Assembly: GCF_005887115.1 (NCBI RefSeq)
Contig: NZ_PNCJ01000046.1
Span: forward strand, 1-64,000
Direction of reading: 5' to 3'
DNA: 64,000 bases
DNA from: Pseudoalteromonas rubra
Lineage (GTDB): Bacteria > Pseudomonadota > Gammaproteobacteria > Enterobacterales > Alteromonadaceae
Notes under the pieces: model-generated
Seen by the model: the letters and a program-made list of their open reading frames with translations, nothing else
Databases searched by the model: none
What the model was told of the DNA's origin: nothing
Shown here: positions 48,808 through 57,140 of the stretch, piece by piece
Layout of the letters: every line of letters begins with the position of its first letter
Numbering within the stretch: position 1 is the stretch's first letter
Made by a program: the position numbers and the translations under genes

Positions 48808-49233
48808 TTACACCAAGCCGGCTGCCAGCCCTATCACTACTGCATAGCGCAGGCCTTTGCCCAAAAATACCAGCAACAAAAAAAGCCCGAAGCGAACCCG
48901 AAATACACCCGCAATCAGGGTCAGTGGATCGCCAAAAATGGGTAACCAGGCAAACAACAAACTAAAGGTGCCATATTTTTGAAATTGCCTTTGCGCCTTG
49001 TCCATTGCCTGTCTGGAAACCGGAAACCAGCGACGCCCTTCAAACCTGCTTACTGCAGTCCCCAAATAGTAATTCACGACACTGCCCAGCACATTACCCG
49101 CTGTCGCACTTAGCCATAAGCCCCATAGTTCACCTTGCCGCTGTACAACCAACCCTGACAGCAACAGCTCCGAAGAAGCGGGTAGTAACGTAGCGGAAAC
49201 AAAGGCTGATAAAAACAACGAAGCATACAACAT
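48808..49233 (-). CDS. yqaA: YqaA-type membrane protein (VTT/DedA-like)
   Basis: A 141-residue inner-membrane protein with about four helices. The motif FSLLFAWLPIFGDPLTLIAGVFR is the core of the VTT (SNARE-associated) domain in the YqaA branch, whose role may be lipid transport or membrane homeostasis but is not established. It is convergent with folX. It starts with MLYASLFLSAFVSATLLPAS and has no clear ribosome site. Confidence 0.9.
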   Translation of the reverse strand: MLYASLFLSAFVSATLLPASSELLLSGLVVQRQGELWGLWLSATAGNVLGSVVNYYLGTAVSRFEGRRWFPVSRQAMDKAQRQFQKYGTFSLLFAWLPIFGDPLTLIAGVFRVRFGLFLLLVFLGKGLRYAVVIGLAAGLV

Positions 49234-49371
49234 AATAATGGGCGTCTACCAATGGCCTGTTTGACTCTGAGGTGAACTTACTCCCTGAGGACAAACGGAT
49301 ACACCGCTGAAACTTGCGCTCACCTGAAAAATACGCATTAATGAGGGTATTGTAACGCAAGGACCATAATA

Positions 49372-49875
49372 ATGATAAAACGTCTCGCCATAGCCTCTGT
49401 AGTTGTCGCACTCGGCGCTCAACTCAGTGCCTGTAATGCTACACCCCATCCCGCACCTCACAGTAAAGGCTATGAAACCTATGTTCAGTCTGGAGATCTC
49501 TTCAAGCACACTCAACTGACCGATATTGATGGGCGGCCTGTACAGTTGGCGCAGGGCAAAAAGCTGGTCATCCTGTTCGCCACCTGGTGCTCTGATTCCC
49601 AGCGTACCTTAACTGAATTGAAAGCCTCCCAGCTGCTGGCTGATCCCACACTACAAGTCGTTGCTATTGGGCGCGAAGAAGACAACAAAACACTCAGCGC
49701 ATTTCGTGAGTCATTTGGAATTGACTTTGCGTTGGTTGCGGATCCGGATAGACAGATTTATCAGCACTATGCGAATAAGGGGATCCCGCGCCTTATCCTG
49801 CTGGATGAGTACAACAAGGTGGTCAAAACACTCATTGGTGAGCAGCCCGGCATTGTCGAACAGGTCCGCTGGTAA
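49372..49875 (+). CDS. TlpA-like thioredoxin-fold lipoprotein with a single-Cys active site
   Basis: A 167-residue lipoprotein. The lipobox LSAC lipidates C21. The thioredoxin fold (about 38-165) has the cis-Pro region KGIPRLILLD, but the active-site motif reads ATWCSDSQ, where the usual CxxC has become CxxS. One Cys can act as a peroxiredoxin-like or trapping thiol, not as a classical disulfide reductase. It overlaps the next gene by one base (TAATG). The partner protein is unknown. Confidence 0.85.
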   Translation: MIKRLAIASVVVALGAQLSACNATPHPAPHSKGYETYVQSGDLFKHTQLTDIDGRPVQLAQGKKLVILFATWCSDSQRTLTELKASQLLADPTLQVVAIGREEDNKTLSAFRESFGIDFALVADPDRQIYQHYANKGIPRLILLDEYNKVVKTLIGEQPGIVEQVRW

Positions 49876-50339
49876 TGAGTACTGATGTTGTCAGCATACT
49901 GACCATGGCCAAGGTGATCCAAACGGCTGTCGCGCCGGTATTTTTGATCACCGGTATCGCGGCGACATTAGGCGTATTATCCAATCGTCTGGCCCGTATC
50001 ACCGATCGCGCCAGGTTGCTCGATCGCAAGCTTAATAATAGTCAGGATGAAGAACTAAAAAGCCACCTGACCAGGGAAATGCGCACCCTGCTCAAACGCT
50101 CTCGCTGCATTCACGTTGCGTTTAGTATGAGCGTTCTGTCTGCATTGCTGGTCTGTGCCGTCGTGATGGTGCTATTTATTTCTCACCTGTACACTCTGTC
50201 ATTGGGCGTTACCCTCTCCAGCTGTTTTATTGGTGCTATGCTGCTATTGATCTGCGCATTTGTCGCATTGCTGGCCGAAGTCTTTCTCGCCACTCGCAGT
50301 ATGCGCCGTGGCATGATCTTTAAAGATATTGGTGACTAA
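49875..50339 (+). CDS. DUF2721 family membrane protein
   Basis: A 154-residue inner-membrane protein with an N-terminal helix (about 8-32) and two more helices (about 78-100 and 105-130) separated by a charged region. VFLITGIAATLGVLSNRLAR and IHVAFSMSVLSALLVCAVV are the DUF2721 signatures. Function is unknown. Its ATG overlaps the stop of the lipoprotein gene, so the two are coupled. Confidence 0.88.
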   Translation: MSTDVVSILTMAKVIQTAVAPVFLITGIAATLGVLSNRLARITDRARLLDRKLNNSQDEELKSHLTREMRTLLKRSRCIHVAFSMSVLSALLVCAVVMVLFISHLYTLSLGVTLSSCFIGAMLLLICAFVALLAEVFLATRSMRRGMIFKDIGD

Positions 50340-50792
50340 TGGCATTTCGTATCATAACAATTTGCTTAACTAAGTGTTCTGTTTTGAAGCGAGAGAACAT
50401 GTTCGATAACCAGGCAAAGATTTTGCTATTTAGTTGTTCTAAATGAGAAATTCTTAACACAGTTAGCGCCATATTTGCTCCGTCAAATTGAACAGGTATT
50501 CAGTGAAATTGGTATTAGTACATAGCCAATTATATCGATTGGTATAACCGCACCGTCACATTACGCATGTAATGGCTCAAAAGCATTCAATGAGTCGCTC
50601 TGGCTGAAGTTTCAACTTGAGCGATCGCCCCAACCACCATCCTTTGCTTTCCATTCTTTCACTGAGCCATACATCCATTCTCTCAATTGTCACGCGACCA
50701 CCTTTGTCATAGCAATCCGTATCAGATGCCACGTTCTGAGTAGGGTCTTCACCCCGCTCAGTCTCAGCGTACAGTATGAAACTGCGCACATA
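50340..50792. other. Intergenic stretch with TTGGTAT repeats and one doubtful ORF
   Basis: No certain gene. It contains ATTGGTATTA (50513-50522) and GATTGGTATAA (50539-50549), the latter matching the repeat at 20582-20593. A minus-strand frame of 84 codons (50577-50831) begins inside the terminator hairpin at 50793-50828, has no upstream ribosome site and would need a promoter between the hairpin and the gene; it is doubtful. Confidence 0.4.
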
Positions 50793-50828
50793 AAAAAACC
50801 GCTCTGGGCGAACCCAGAGCGGTTTTTT
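50793..50828 (-). terminator. Strong terminator of the subtilase gene
   Basis: AAAAAACCGCTCTGGG (50793-50808), loop CGAA, CCCAGAGCGGTTTTTT (50813-50828): a perfect 16-bp palindromic stem with T6 on either strand. It lies 22 bp beyond the subtilase stop and is bidirectional in form. Confidence 0.95.
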
Positions 50829-50850
50829 CAACTAATACTTAGTTAGTTGC

Positions 50851-53800
50851 TTACTTACGCTTACGGCGACGTAGTGCTGCAAACGGTGCTGCAAGTAACG
50901 TCAACCAAGCCAGTGAACCTGAATCGTCGTCGTCATTGTCATCACCGCCGGTTACGTTAGTCACGTTAACACGTACAGTTACAACCTCTGATACAAATTG
51001 TGCAGAGTCTTTCGCCTGAACCTGGAAGCTCACTTCTTTTTCAAATTCGAAGTCAATTTCGCCGTTCACACGGATAGCGCCATCAGCGTCAACAGTGAAC
51101 AGGTTAGTTCCAGTTACGATGAACTCAGTTACAGGTGATACGTCTGCATCTGGGTCAGAGTAAGCCAGTCTGCCAATCACAGTGCCTAGCTGAGCGTTCT
51201 CAGTTACTGAGAAGATTTGACCGTGGTCAACCACTGGCGCGTGTAGTGAAGGATTAAGTACTACATCAACAGTGACTTCAACCATCTCAGACTTCAGACC
51301 TACGCTGTCTTCAACCATTACTTTGAACGTGTAGCTTGGTACTGCCAGCTGGTTGATTTCAGCCGTTGTAACCAGCTCACCTTTGTCGTTGATTTCAAAC
51401 AGGTCAGTGCCTTCTACTTCACCACCAACAATGCCTTCAGCTGCGCTTTCAAAGACAGTGTAGTCAAGCATACCAACCACTGTACCCGCTGGCGCACCAT
51501 CCATCATGCTGAACATTTGACCGTGTGCAACCACTGGCATTTCGTCATGTTCGTTGGTCACAGCGATTTCAACGTCAGTCATAGTCGAAGAACCCATCGT
51601 GTCCATCGCCATCACTTTCAGCTCTACGCTCTCAACACCCATCTCAAAGTCCAGGTACTCAGAGCTTACCAAAGAGATAACCCCTTTGCTGTCGATAGCA
51701 AAACTGTCTGAATACATACCATCCAGGCTGTAGCCCAGGATTGGGAATGCAGGTGAGTTTTCACCGAAGCTTACAGTCGCTACAGCCATTGGCTCAGCGT
51801 TCTCACTCACGCTCAGGTCACCGTCAACAACCAGCTCAGGTAATGCTGGAACTTCCAGGTCACCTGGCACAACTGCCATTATGTTTGTACCCTCAGTTGA
51901 CGTGAATGCAAACGGCATATCGAACTCAACAGTCGCTTTTGCACCAGGAGCAAGCTCTTTCAATGCTTCGCCTTCACCGTCTTTCAGTGTCACAGTTGGG
52001 TTCATACCGAAGATAAAGCCACCGCGTGCTGAATCCAATGGCGCACCCCAGATACCTGTCTGCCAGTGAGCTTCACCAACGAATGCCTCAACACCAACTG
52101 GCATACCAAGCATATCTGCATTCAGTCCAAACAGGTCAGAACACGCTGTGAAGGTCACAGTGTCTTCACCTGACTCGTGCAGCATAGGTGTACCCCACTC
52201 CCACTGGTCATCGCCATTAACGATTGAACCAATCAAGGTACGGCTACGACCACGTACTGCTGGGTTGTTACCAGTATCGTTCAGTTTAGTAACAAACTTG
52301 TCAGCAACACCGTCGTTGTTCAGGTCAAGCTCTAAACGGTAACCCGCCTGACGCAAGTGGTTGATACCATCTTGTAACTGTAGTGAGAAAGTAGTCGAAA
52401 CTCCTGAGTCACAGTTGTCGTTCAAGAATGCAACCGTAGTCAGTGCTTTGATGTCAAAACGACGGTCATCATCTTCGCTGGTCAATACAACTTGTTCAGC
52501 CATACCTGAGATAGCTACAGCACCCGTGTTCTCAACCATCAGCGATGACATTTTCTCACCCGCTTCAATGCTGAACTCAGCTTCTGCTGCTGCTTTTGGT
52601 AGTACGTGGTATACAACGTGCAGGTCGTGGTCACCTTCAGTTGCTGCATCATCAAAGATAAGTGCACCGTCATACTCAGCCAAATCTAGTGCTGCAACAT
52701 TTTCTGCCAGCTCATCGTTATCGAACGGGTTCATGATGCCAAACTCAGGTAGCTTGCTTGGATCAATAGTCATGTCAACGTCAATCAGAATTGTCTGATT
52801 TGCTGGTACAGTAACCTGTGCCGGATGTTCGAACGTTACAGCGCCTGAATCCACATCATTCTGATAACGGTGGTCCATACGCAGGGTATACGTACGCTCT
52901 TCGTTTGAGTAGTTACGTAGTACTACAGACTTGGTATAAGTTTGAGTTTCAGAAAGACGCTTAGCACCGAACGACAGTGCCGCCTGCTTAGTATCAAACT
53001 CAGGCAGGTCCACCCAGGCTGCAACCGGAGACGCAATTGCTTTTTCAACGTCAACCAGACCAGCACCGATGCGGCTGATAGGTGCCAACGGTGAATCAGG
53101 GTTTACGTTTGTTGATTCGATCGTGATGTTCAGATCAGCGGTGTTCATCAGAATCGCTTTAACTTCCAGAGCATCAAGCTCAGGACGCGCTTCTTTTACC
53201 AGCGCCAATGCACCTGCTGTGATTGGGCTAGACATAGAGGTACCAGACTTACGGTGTAGCTGATCACCCGTACCCGGAGCTGCTGCCAGGATGTTTGAAC
53301 CCGGAGCGGCAATTTCAGGCTTCAGCAGGCCGTCCATTGAAGGACCGCGTGATGAGAAGTCAGATACGCCACCTGGAGACGTTTTAACAACACCAGCAAT
53401 ACTGTAAGTGGCTTTACCGCCATCTTGCATTTGCTCTTTAAGTTTTGCACCCGCAGCAAAGTTCAGACCTGCTGACGGGATAGTCACGGTATCATCACTA
53501 CCACCCATAGGTGCTGGTGTACCGTCATCGTTGTTGTTTGCGATGATTACAAATACTGCGCCACGCTCTTGCGCATTTAGTACTTTTTCAGTGAACGCAC
53601 ATGCGCCACGGTCAATAAGGACTGCTTTACCAGTAAAGTCCATGTCTGCAAACGGGTTAGCGCTTTCATCGAGATCACAACCATTTTGGTTTGCGTCAGG
53701 GTAAACCAGCTCGGCGTTGTCTTGAGTGAATGCAAAATCAACCTGAGGACCAAAGCTTGCAGGCTGAACAACCGTTGCTTCACCAGCAACCGTTGCTTCG

Positions 53801-54903
53801 CCATACAAACGCTCAAAAGTTGGGTGTGTCAAAGAGGCAACAGATAGCGCGTTAGGCGTCGTACTTGGGCCACCAACACGGAAAGGAATGTCATCGTCGT
53901 TACCAGCAGAGATAATCAAGTTAGTGCCCAACTTAACTGCACGCTGGATCAGGTAACCCGTACCAGAAGACACATCAGTATCACCAAACTCACCACCCAG
54001 TGACATGTTCATCAGGTCTACACGGTCACTGATGTCGCCGTCACCATTTGGATCCATTGCTGACTCAAGTGCTTTAACCTGTGCATCGTACGGACAGCCA
54101 CCACCACACACAGAGTAAACGTAAAGTTCAACATCTGGCGCAATACCGGTTAAATCGTGAGATACGTGCGTACCGTGGTCAGACAGCTCAACAGCATCTG
54201 GGTTGTACGTAGGATCGTCTTCAATCGGATCTGGGTCATCACGCATGTGGTCGTAACCACCTACCACAATACCCTGAGGCCAACTTACTGATGTTGGATC
54301 TTCAGCAGCCGCTTTATAGTCATCAAGTGTACCAGCCGCTTCATTGAATGCTTTGTGAGTGTAGTCGATACCCGTATCTAGAACAGCCGCTCGAACGCCT
54401 TTACCTGTCACGTTCAAATCGTTACGCACTTTAGTTGCGCCGATGTAGTCAGAGCTTGCTTCAACAAACAAACGGTCTTCGCGTAGTGGAAGAATTTGCT
54501 CAACCATCTCGTTTTTGCGTAGCGATTTAAGCGTTTCTTCAGACGCTTGTACGATCAACGTTGAGGCCAATACTTTCGTTGAGCCTAGGATCTTAACACG
54601 CGGGTCAAGTGCACGGATCTGCTCTTTCATGCGGAACTGAGCCTGCTGCACAGATGAGAAAGTTTGCTTCGCAGCTTCAGTGCTGTATGTGCCCTCAGAC
54701 ATCAGGTCAACCGCAGTAGATTGTTTCAGAACAACCAAAAATGCTTCTGCTCTTTCCTGTTCCGGCTTACTAAGCGCTTCAGCTTGTACTTTTAAAGAAG
54801 CTGGAGCTGCTGGAAGCTGCGTTGCAGCCGTGGCAGATGCTGCCATCAATGCACCAGAGACAGCTGTTGCTACCGCGGTGGCTTTAAATGAATACTTGGC
54901 CAT
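50851..54903 (-). CDS. Secreted subtilisin-like protease with PA, cadherin-like repeats and GlyGly-CTERM-like tail
   Basis: A 1350-residue exported S8 protease. It has a signal peptide (about 1-27), an inhibitor I9-like propeptide (about 50-145) and a catalytic domain with D176 in AVLDTGIDYT, H243 in DHGTHVS, oxyanion N335 and S556 in SGTSMSSPIT. A PA insert lies at about 400-490, and there is a region of unknown fold. Three cadherin-like repeats follow near the C-terminus, with ITVSEN/VTEN-type strands. The tail SGSLAWLTLLAAPFAAL then RRRKRK resembles a GlyGly-CTERM (rhombosortase) signal. The start at 54903 (MAKYSFKATAV) has AGGGG upstream; the frame extends 28 codons further but unused. 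Likely a surface or secreted degradative enzyme. Confidence 0.93.
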   Translation of the reverse strand: MAKYSFKATAVATAVSGALMAASATAATQLPAAPASLKVQAEALSKPEQERAEAFLVVLKQSTAVDLMSEGTYSTEAAKQTFSSVQQAQFRMKEQIRALDPRVKILGSTKVLASTLIVQASEETLKSLRKNEMVEQILPLREDRLFVEASSDYIGATKVRNDLNVTGKGVRAAVLDTGIDYTHKAFNEAAGTLDDYKAAAEDPTSVSWPQGIVVGGYDHMRDDPDPIEDDPTYNPDAVELSDHGTHVSHDLTGIAPDVELYVYSVCGGGCPYDAQVKALESAMDPNGDGDISDRVDLMNMSLGGEFGDTDVSSGTGYLIQRAVKLGTNLIISAGNDDDIPFRVGGPSTTPNALSVASLTHPTFERLYGEATVAGEATVVQPASFGPQVDFAFTQDNAELVYPDANQNGCDLDESANPFADMDFTGKAVLIDRGACAFTEKVLNAQERGAVFVIIANNNDDGTPAPMGGSDDTVTIPSAGLNFAAGAKLKEQMQDGGKATYSIAGVVKTSPGGVSDFSSRGPSMDGLLKPEIAAPGSNILAAAPGTGDQLHRKSGTSMSSPITAGALALVKEARPELDALEVKAILMNTADLNITIESTNVNPDSPLAPISRIGAGLVDVEKAIASPVAAWVDLPEFDTKQAALSFGAKRLSETQTYTKSVVLRNYSNEERTYTLRMDHRYQNDVDSGAVTFEHPAQVTVPANQTILIDVDMTIDPSKLPEFGIMNPFDNDELAENVAALDLAEYDGALIFDDAATEGDHDLHVVYHVLPKAAAEAEFSIEAGEKMSSLMVENTGAVAISGMAEQVVLTSEDDDRRFDIKALTTVAFLNDNCDSGVSTTFSLQLQDGINHLRQAGYRLELDLNNDGVADKFVTKLNDTGNNPAVRGRSRTLIGSIVNGDDQWEWGTPMLHESGEDTVTFTACSDLFGLNADMLGMPVGVEAFVGEAHWQTGIWGAPLDSARGGFIFGMNPTVTLKDGEGEALKELAPGAKATVEFDMPFAFTSTEGTNIMAVVPGDLEVPALPELVVDGDLSVSENAEPMAVATVSFGENSPAFPILGYSLDGMYSDSFAIDSKGVISLVSSEYLDFEMGVESVELKVMAMDTMGSSTMTDVEIAVTNEHDEMPVVAHGQMFSMMDGAPAGTVVGMLDYTVFESAAEGIVGGEVEGTDLFEINDKGELVTTAEINQLAVPSYTFKVMVEDSVGLKSEMVEVTVDVVLNPSLHAPVVDHGQIFSVTENAQLGTVIGRLAYSDPDADVSPVTEFIVTGTNLFTVDADGAIRVNGEIDFEFEKEVSFQVQAKDSAQFVSEVVTVRVNVTNVTGGDDNDDDDSGSLAWLTLLAAPFAALRRRKRK

Positions 54904-55267
54904 AGTTTCCCCTAGGACTTGTTGTTGAAATGATGTTTCTTTTAATTTTAGAGAGTAGATTCGCTCATCAATATAATGTGACTTCACGGTTAATTACAAT
55001 ATTAAACAAACAAAGAAGTTACAAATTTTGCAAGCAAATCACATGACACATCATAACTCCATGTTTATAAAGAAATTTGAAACTGTAAACAAACGTAAAC
55101 CAACCCATCATCATGTTGTCACATTGATGAGTTTGTAAAACGTAATGAACAAAATACACACAAACCGACTATCTAATCTAGTTCAGAATTCCCATCTCGT
55201 CTAAGAGACTTGCAATATCTTTTATAAAGCCTTAGAACAGAGTCAGTTTTTTTAATGAGGGGTCGAA
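54904..55267. promoter_or_regulatory. Divergent promoter region, subtilase and cytochrome c'
   Basis: 364 bp, AT-rich, no ORF. It must hold the promoters of both divergent genes, but no hexamer pair is convincing enough to name. AGGGG lies before each start codon (about 54908-54912 on the minus strand; 55257-55261 on the plus strand). Confidence 0.4.
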
Positions 55268-55717
55268 ATGAGAATTACACTTTTATTAACAAGCCTGTTA
55301 ACTGGGCTGTCTTTGAATGTTCAGGCAAATTCATTATTCGAAAAGCCGGAAGATGCAATTGAATACCGTAAAGCAGCGTTTCAGCTGATCCGTTATCAGA
55401 TTGGTGATATGGGCGACATGCTCAAAGGCAAAGTCCCATTTGACGCAGAACGCTTTAAACAACGTGCAAATAATGCAGCTCAGTTGTCAGCCATGCCATG
55501 GGAAGCATTCCCGGCAGGGTCAGATAAAGGGGCAACAGATGCCTTACCGGCTATCTGGTCTGACAGAGCAACCTTTGACAGCAAAGCACAGGCCTTCGCA
55601 GATTATGCTCAAAAGCTGGCTGTGGCGGCGGAATCGGGCGATAAGAAAGTCATTGGTGCGGCATTTAAAAACTGGGCGAAAGGCTGTAAAGACTGCCACA
55701 ACTCGTTCAAAGATTAA
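55268..55717 (+). CDS. Cytochrome c' (class II, periplasmic)
   Basis: A 149-residue c-type cytochrome. The signal peptide ends at about residue 20 (LSLNVQANS). The mature protein is a four-helix bundle with the heme-binding motif CKDCH at about residues 140-144 near the C-terminus, as in class II. Such proteins bind NO or CO and may detoxify NO. It is monocistronic, between a promoter-bearing region and a hairpin terminator. The protein lacks a second heme motif. Confidence 0.9.
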   Translation: MRITLLLTSLLTGLSLNVQANSLFEKPEDAIEYRKAAFQLIRYQIGDMGDMLKGKVPFDAERFKQRANNAAQLSAMPWEAFPAGSDKGATDALPAIWSDRATFDSKAQAFADYAQKLAVAAESGDKKVIGAAFKNWAKGCKDCHNSFKD

Positions 55718-55730
55718 CTACCACTACAAG

Positions 55731-55752
55731 TAAGGCAGCGAATGCTGCCTTA
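55731..55752 (+). terminator. Hairpin terminator after cytochrome c'
   Basis: TAAGGCAGC, loop GAAT, GCTGCCTTA: a perfect 9-bp stem 14 bp after the stop codon. The T-tract is short (TATCATC), so it may be a moderate terminator. Confidence 0.65.
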
Positions 55753-55810
55753 TCATCAAACGCTCAAGTGAGGTAAACGTCTAGCAAACCAGGTTTACCT
55801 GCAAACAAGC

Positions 55811-55993
55811 TCAATCATCTAAGAAATCTAGATCATCCTCTCCCAGATTACGCTTCAGGCGTTTTTGTTCCAAGTAATCATCCAGACGACGCTTCACCCG
55901 CTTCTTTTGCTGGGCCTGCAACTCTTTGTCTAACGAGCCAAAGTCGTCTTCATAATCATCATCTAACGGATCATAGGAAAATGTTTTACCCAC
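55811..55993 (-). CDS. DUF3545 family small protein
   Basis: A 60-residue highly charged protein with an acidic N-terminus (DPLDDDYEDDFGSLDKE), a basic stretch (QQKKRVKRRLDDYLEQKRL) and an acidic end (EDDLDFLDD), the DUF3545 pattern. Function is unknown. The GTG at 55993 has GGAG 7 nt upstream and is preferred over the TTG at 56005. It is convergent with the cytochrome gene. Confidence 0.75.
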   Translation of the reverse strand: MGKTFSYDPLDDDYEDDFGSLDKELQAQQKKRVKRRLDDYLEQKRLKRNLGEDDLDFLDD

Positions 55994-56309
55994 GATAAGC
56001 TCCAAAACTTAAATTCGCTAATTAGTCCGGCAGTTCATGCAATGTTGAGCCTGCTTAACAATAGTATTTAGCGCTAAAATCAGGCGCTGAAAAGCAAGAC
56101 ATTTTTATCTATACGATAAAAATTTTTTATTATGAGTTTGCGCAAAAAACACACTAGTCAAAACCACCACTTTTTGGTCATATTGATGAAAAAAGCAGAT
56201 AACGATTAGCATCGGAAAAGAACACATCCCCTTATTATTCAATCACTTAATAAATTGGCATTGTTCTTGTTGGTTCTCTCTTGTCATCAACACACAACGG
56301 AACACGATT
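55994..56309. other. Intergenic stretch with a 12-bp palindrome
   Basis: 316 bp, AT-rich, no gene. TTTAGCGCTAAA at 56067-56078 is a perfect 12-bp palindrome that could be an operator or a chance match; no regulator is adjacent. Promoters for the DUF3545 and DUF2884 genes should be here. AACGG precedes the ATG at 56310. Confidence 0.35.
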
Positions 56310-57092
56310 ATGAAAACTATACTGCTTGCTTCAACGTTGGCGTTATCTACTCAGGTGGCAGCCCACACAGATAACCATTTTTCGGTCAGCACGGATGAAT
56401 GCGCTGTTGATTTTAAAAACGACGTCCAGATCACTCCTGATCAGGTATTTATCAAAAATGGCAATGGCCAGCCTGTGATGATAGATGCGCAAGGCTTCTT
56501 GTTTATTGCAGATCAACCCGTTTCGCTGAACCAGGATGAGCGCCTGGCCATGCAGACATATGCCGATACACTCCGAGCCGAGCTGCCCAAAGTGGCCAGT
56601 ATTGCATTGCAGGGTGTAGAGCTGGCCGGTGTCGCTATTGAAGAAGTAGCCACCGCGTTTAATCTGCACAACTTCGATTCCTTATCTGTCTTGATGGATG
56701 AACTGCATACAGAGATTGAGGGCGCATTTTATCAGCAAGGCACCTTTGTGATGGGAGAACAGGCCTTCAATGAATTCGGTGAGCAGTTTGAGCATCAGTT
56801 TGAAGAAAAAATAGAACAAGCAATAGAAGGCGCTATGATGGAATCCATTGGCAGCCTGCTGGTCGCCATTGGCTCTGAAATGGTCAGTTCAGGCGGCGAT
56901 ATGGATCGCTTTGAACAGCGCATGGAAAACCTGGGTGCCGAAATTGAACAAAAGATAGAGCACCAGGCAAAAACTCTGGAGCAGCAAGCCAACGCTTTGT
57001 GTGGCAACTTTAAAACCATTGCAGAACAAGAATCTCAGCTCAGCGCTATGATCCCCCAGATGAAAGGGTATCAGTTGTTCGCGTATCGCTAA
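56310..57092 (+). CDS. DUF2884 (YggN) family periplasmic protein
   Basis: A 260-residue exported protein; the signal peptide ends near residue 18 (LSTQVAAHT). The mature protein is acidic and helical, with a KIEQAIEGAMMESIGSLLV segment and an extended coiled coil (about 195-245). It belongs to the DUF2884 family (E. coli YggN), of unknown function. Cys residues at about 28 and 232 could form a disulfide. It is convergent with the MocR gene, 48 bp apart. Confidence 0.85.
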   Translation: MKTILLASTLALSTQVAAHTDNHFSVSTDECAVDFKNDVQITPDQVFIKNGNGQPVMIDAQGFLFIADQPVSLNQDERLAMQTYADTLRAELPKVASIALQGVELAGVAIEEVATAFNLHNFDSLSVLMDELHTEIEGAFYQQGTFVMGEQAFNEFGEQFEHQFEEKIEQAIEGAMMESIGSLLVAIGSEMVSSGGDMDRFEQRMENLGAEIEQKIEHQAKTLEQQANALCGNFKTIAEQESQLSAMIPQMKGYQLFAYR

Positions 57093-57140
57093 ACCTCGTT
57101 TATCCCTGCACAGTCGGCCACACTTGCATAAGCCCAACAC

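Noticed and set aside
54904-54987. Upstream extension of the subtilase
   Set aside because: The 28 residues lack a signal-peptide character; ATG at 54903 has AGGGG upstream and starts a good signal peptide.
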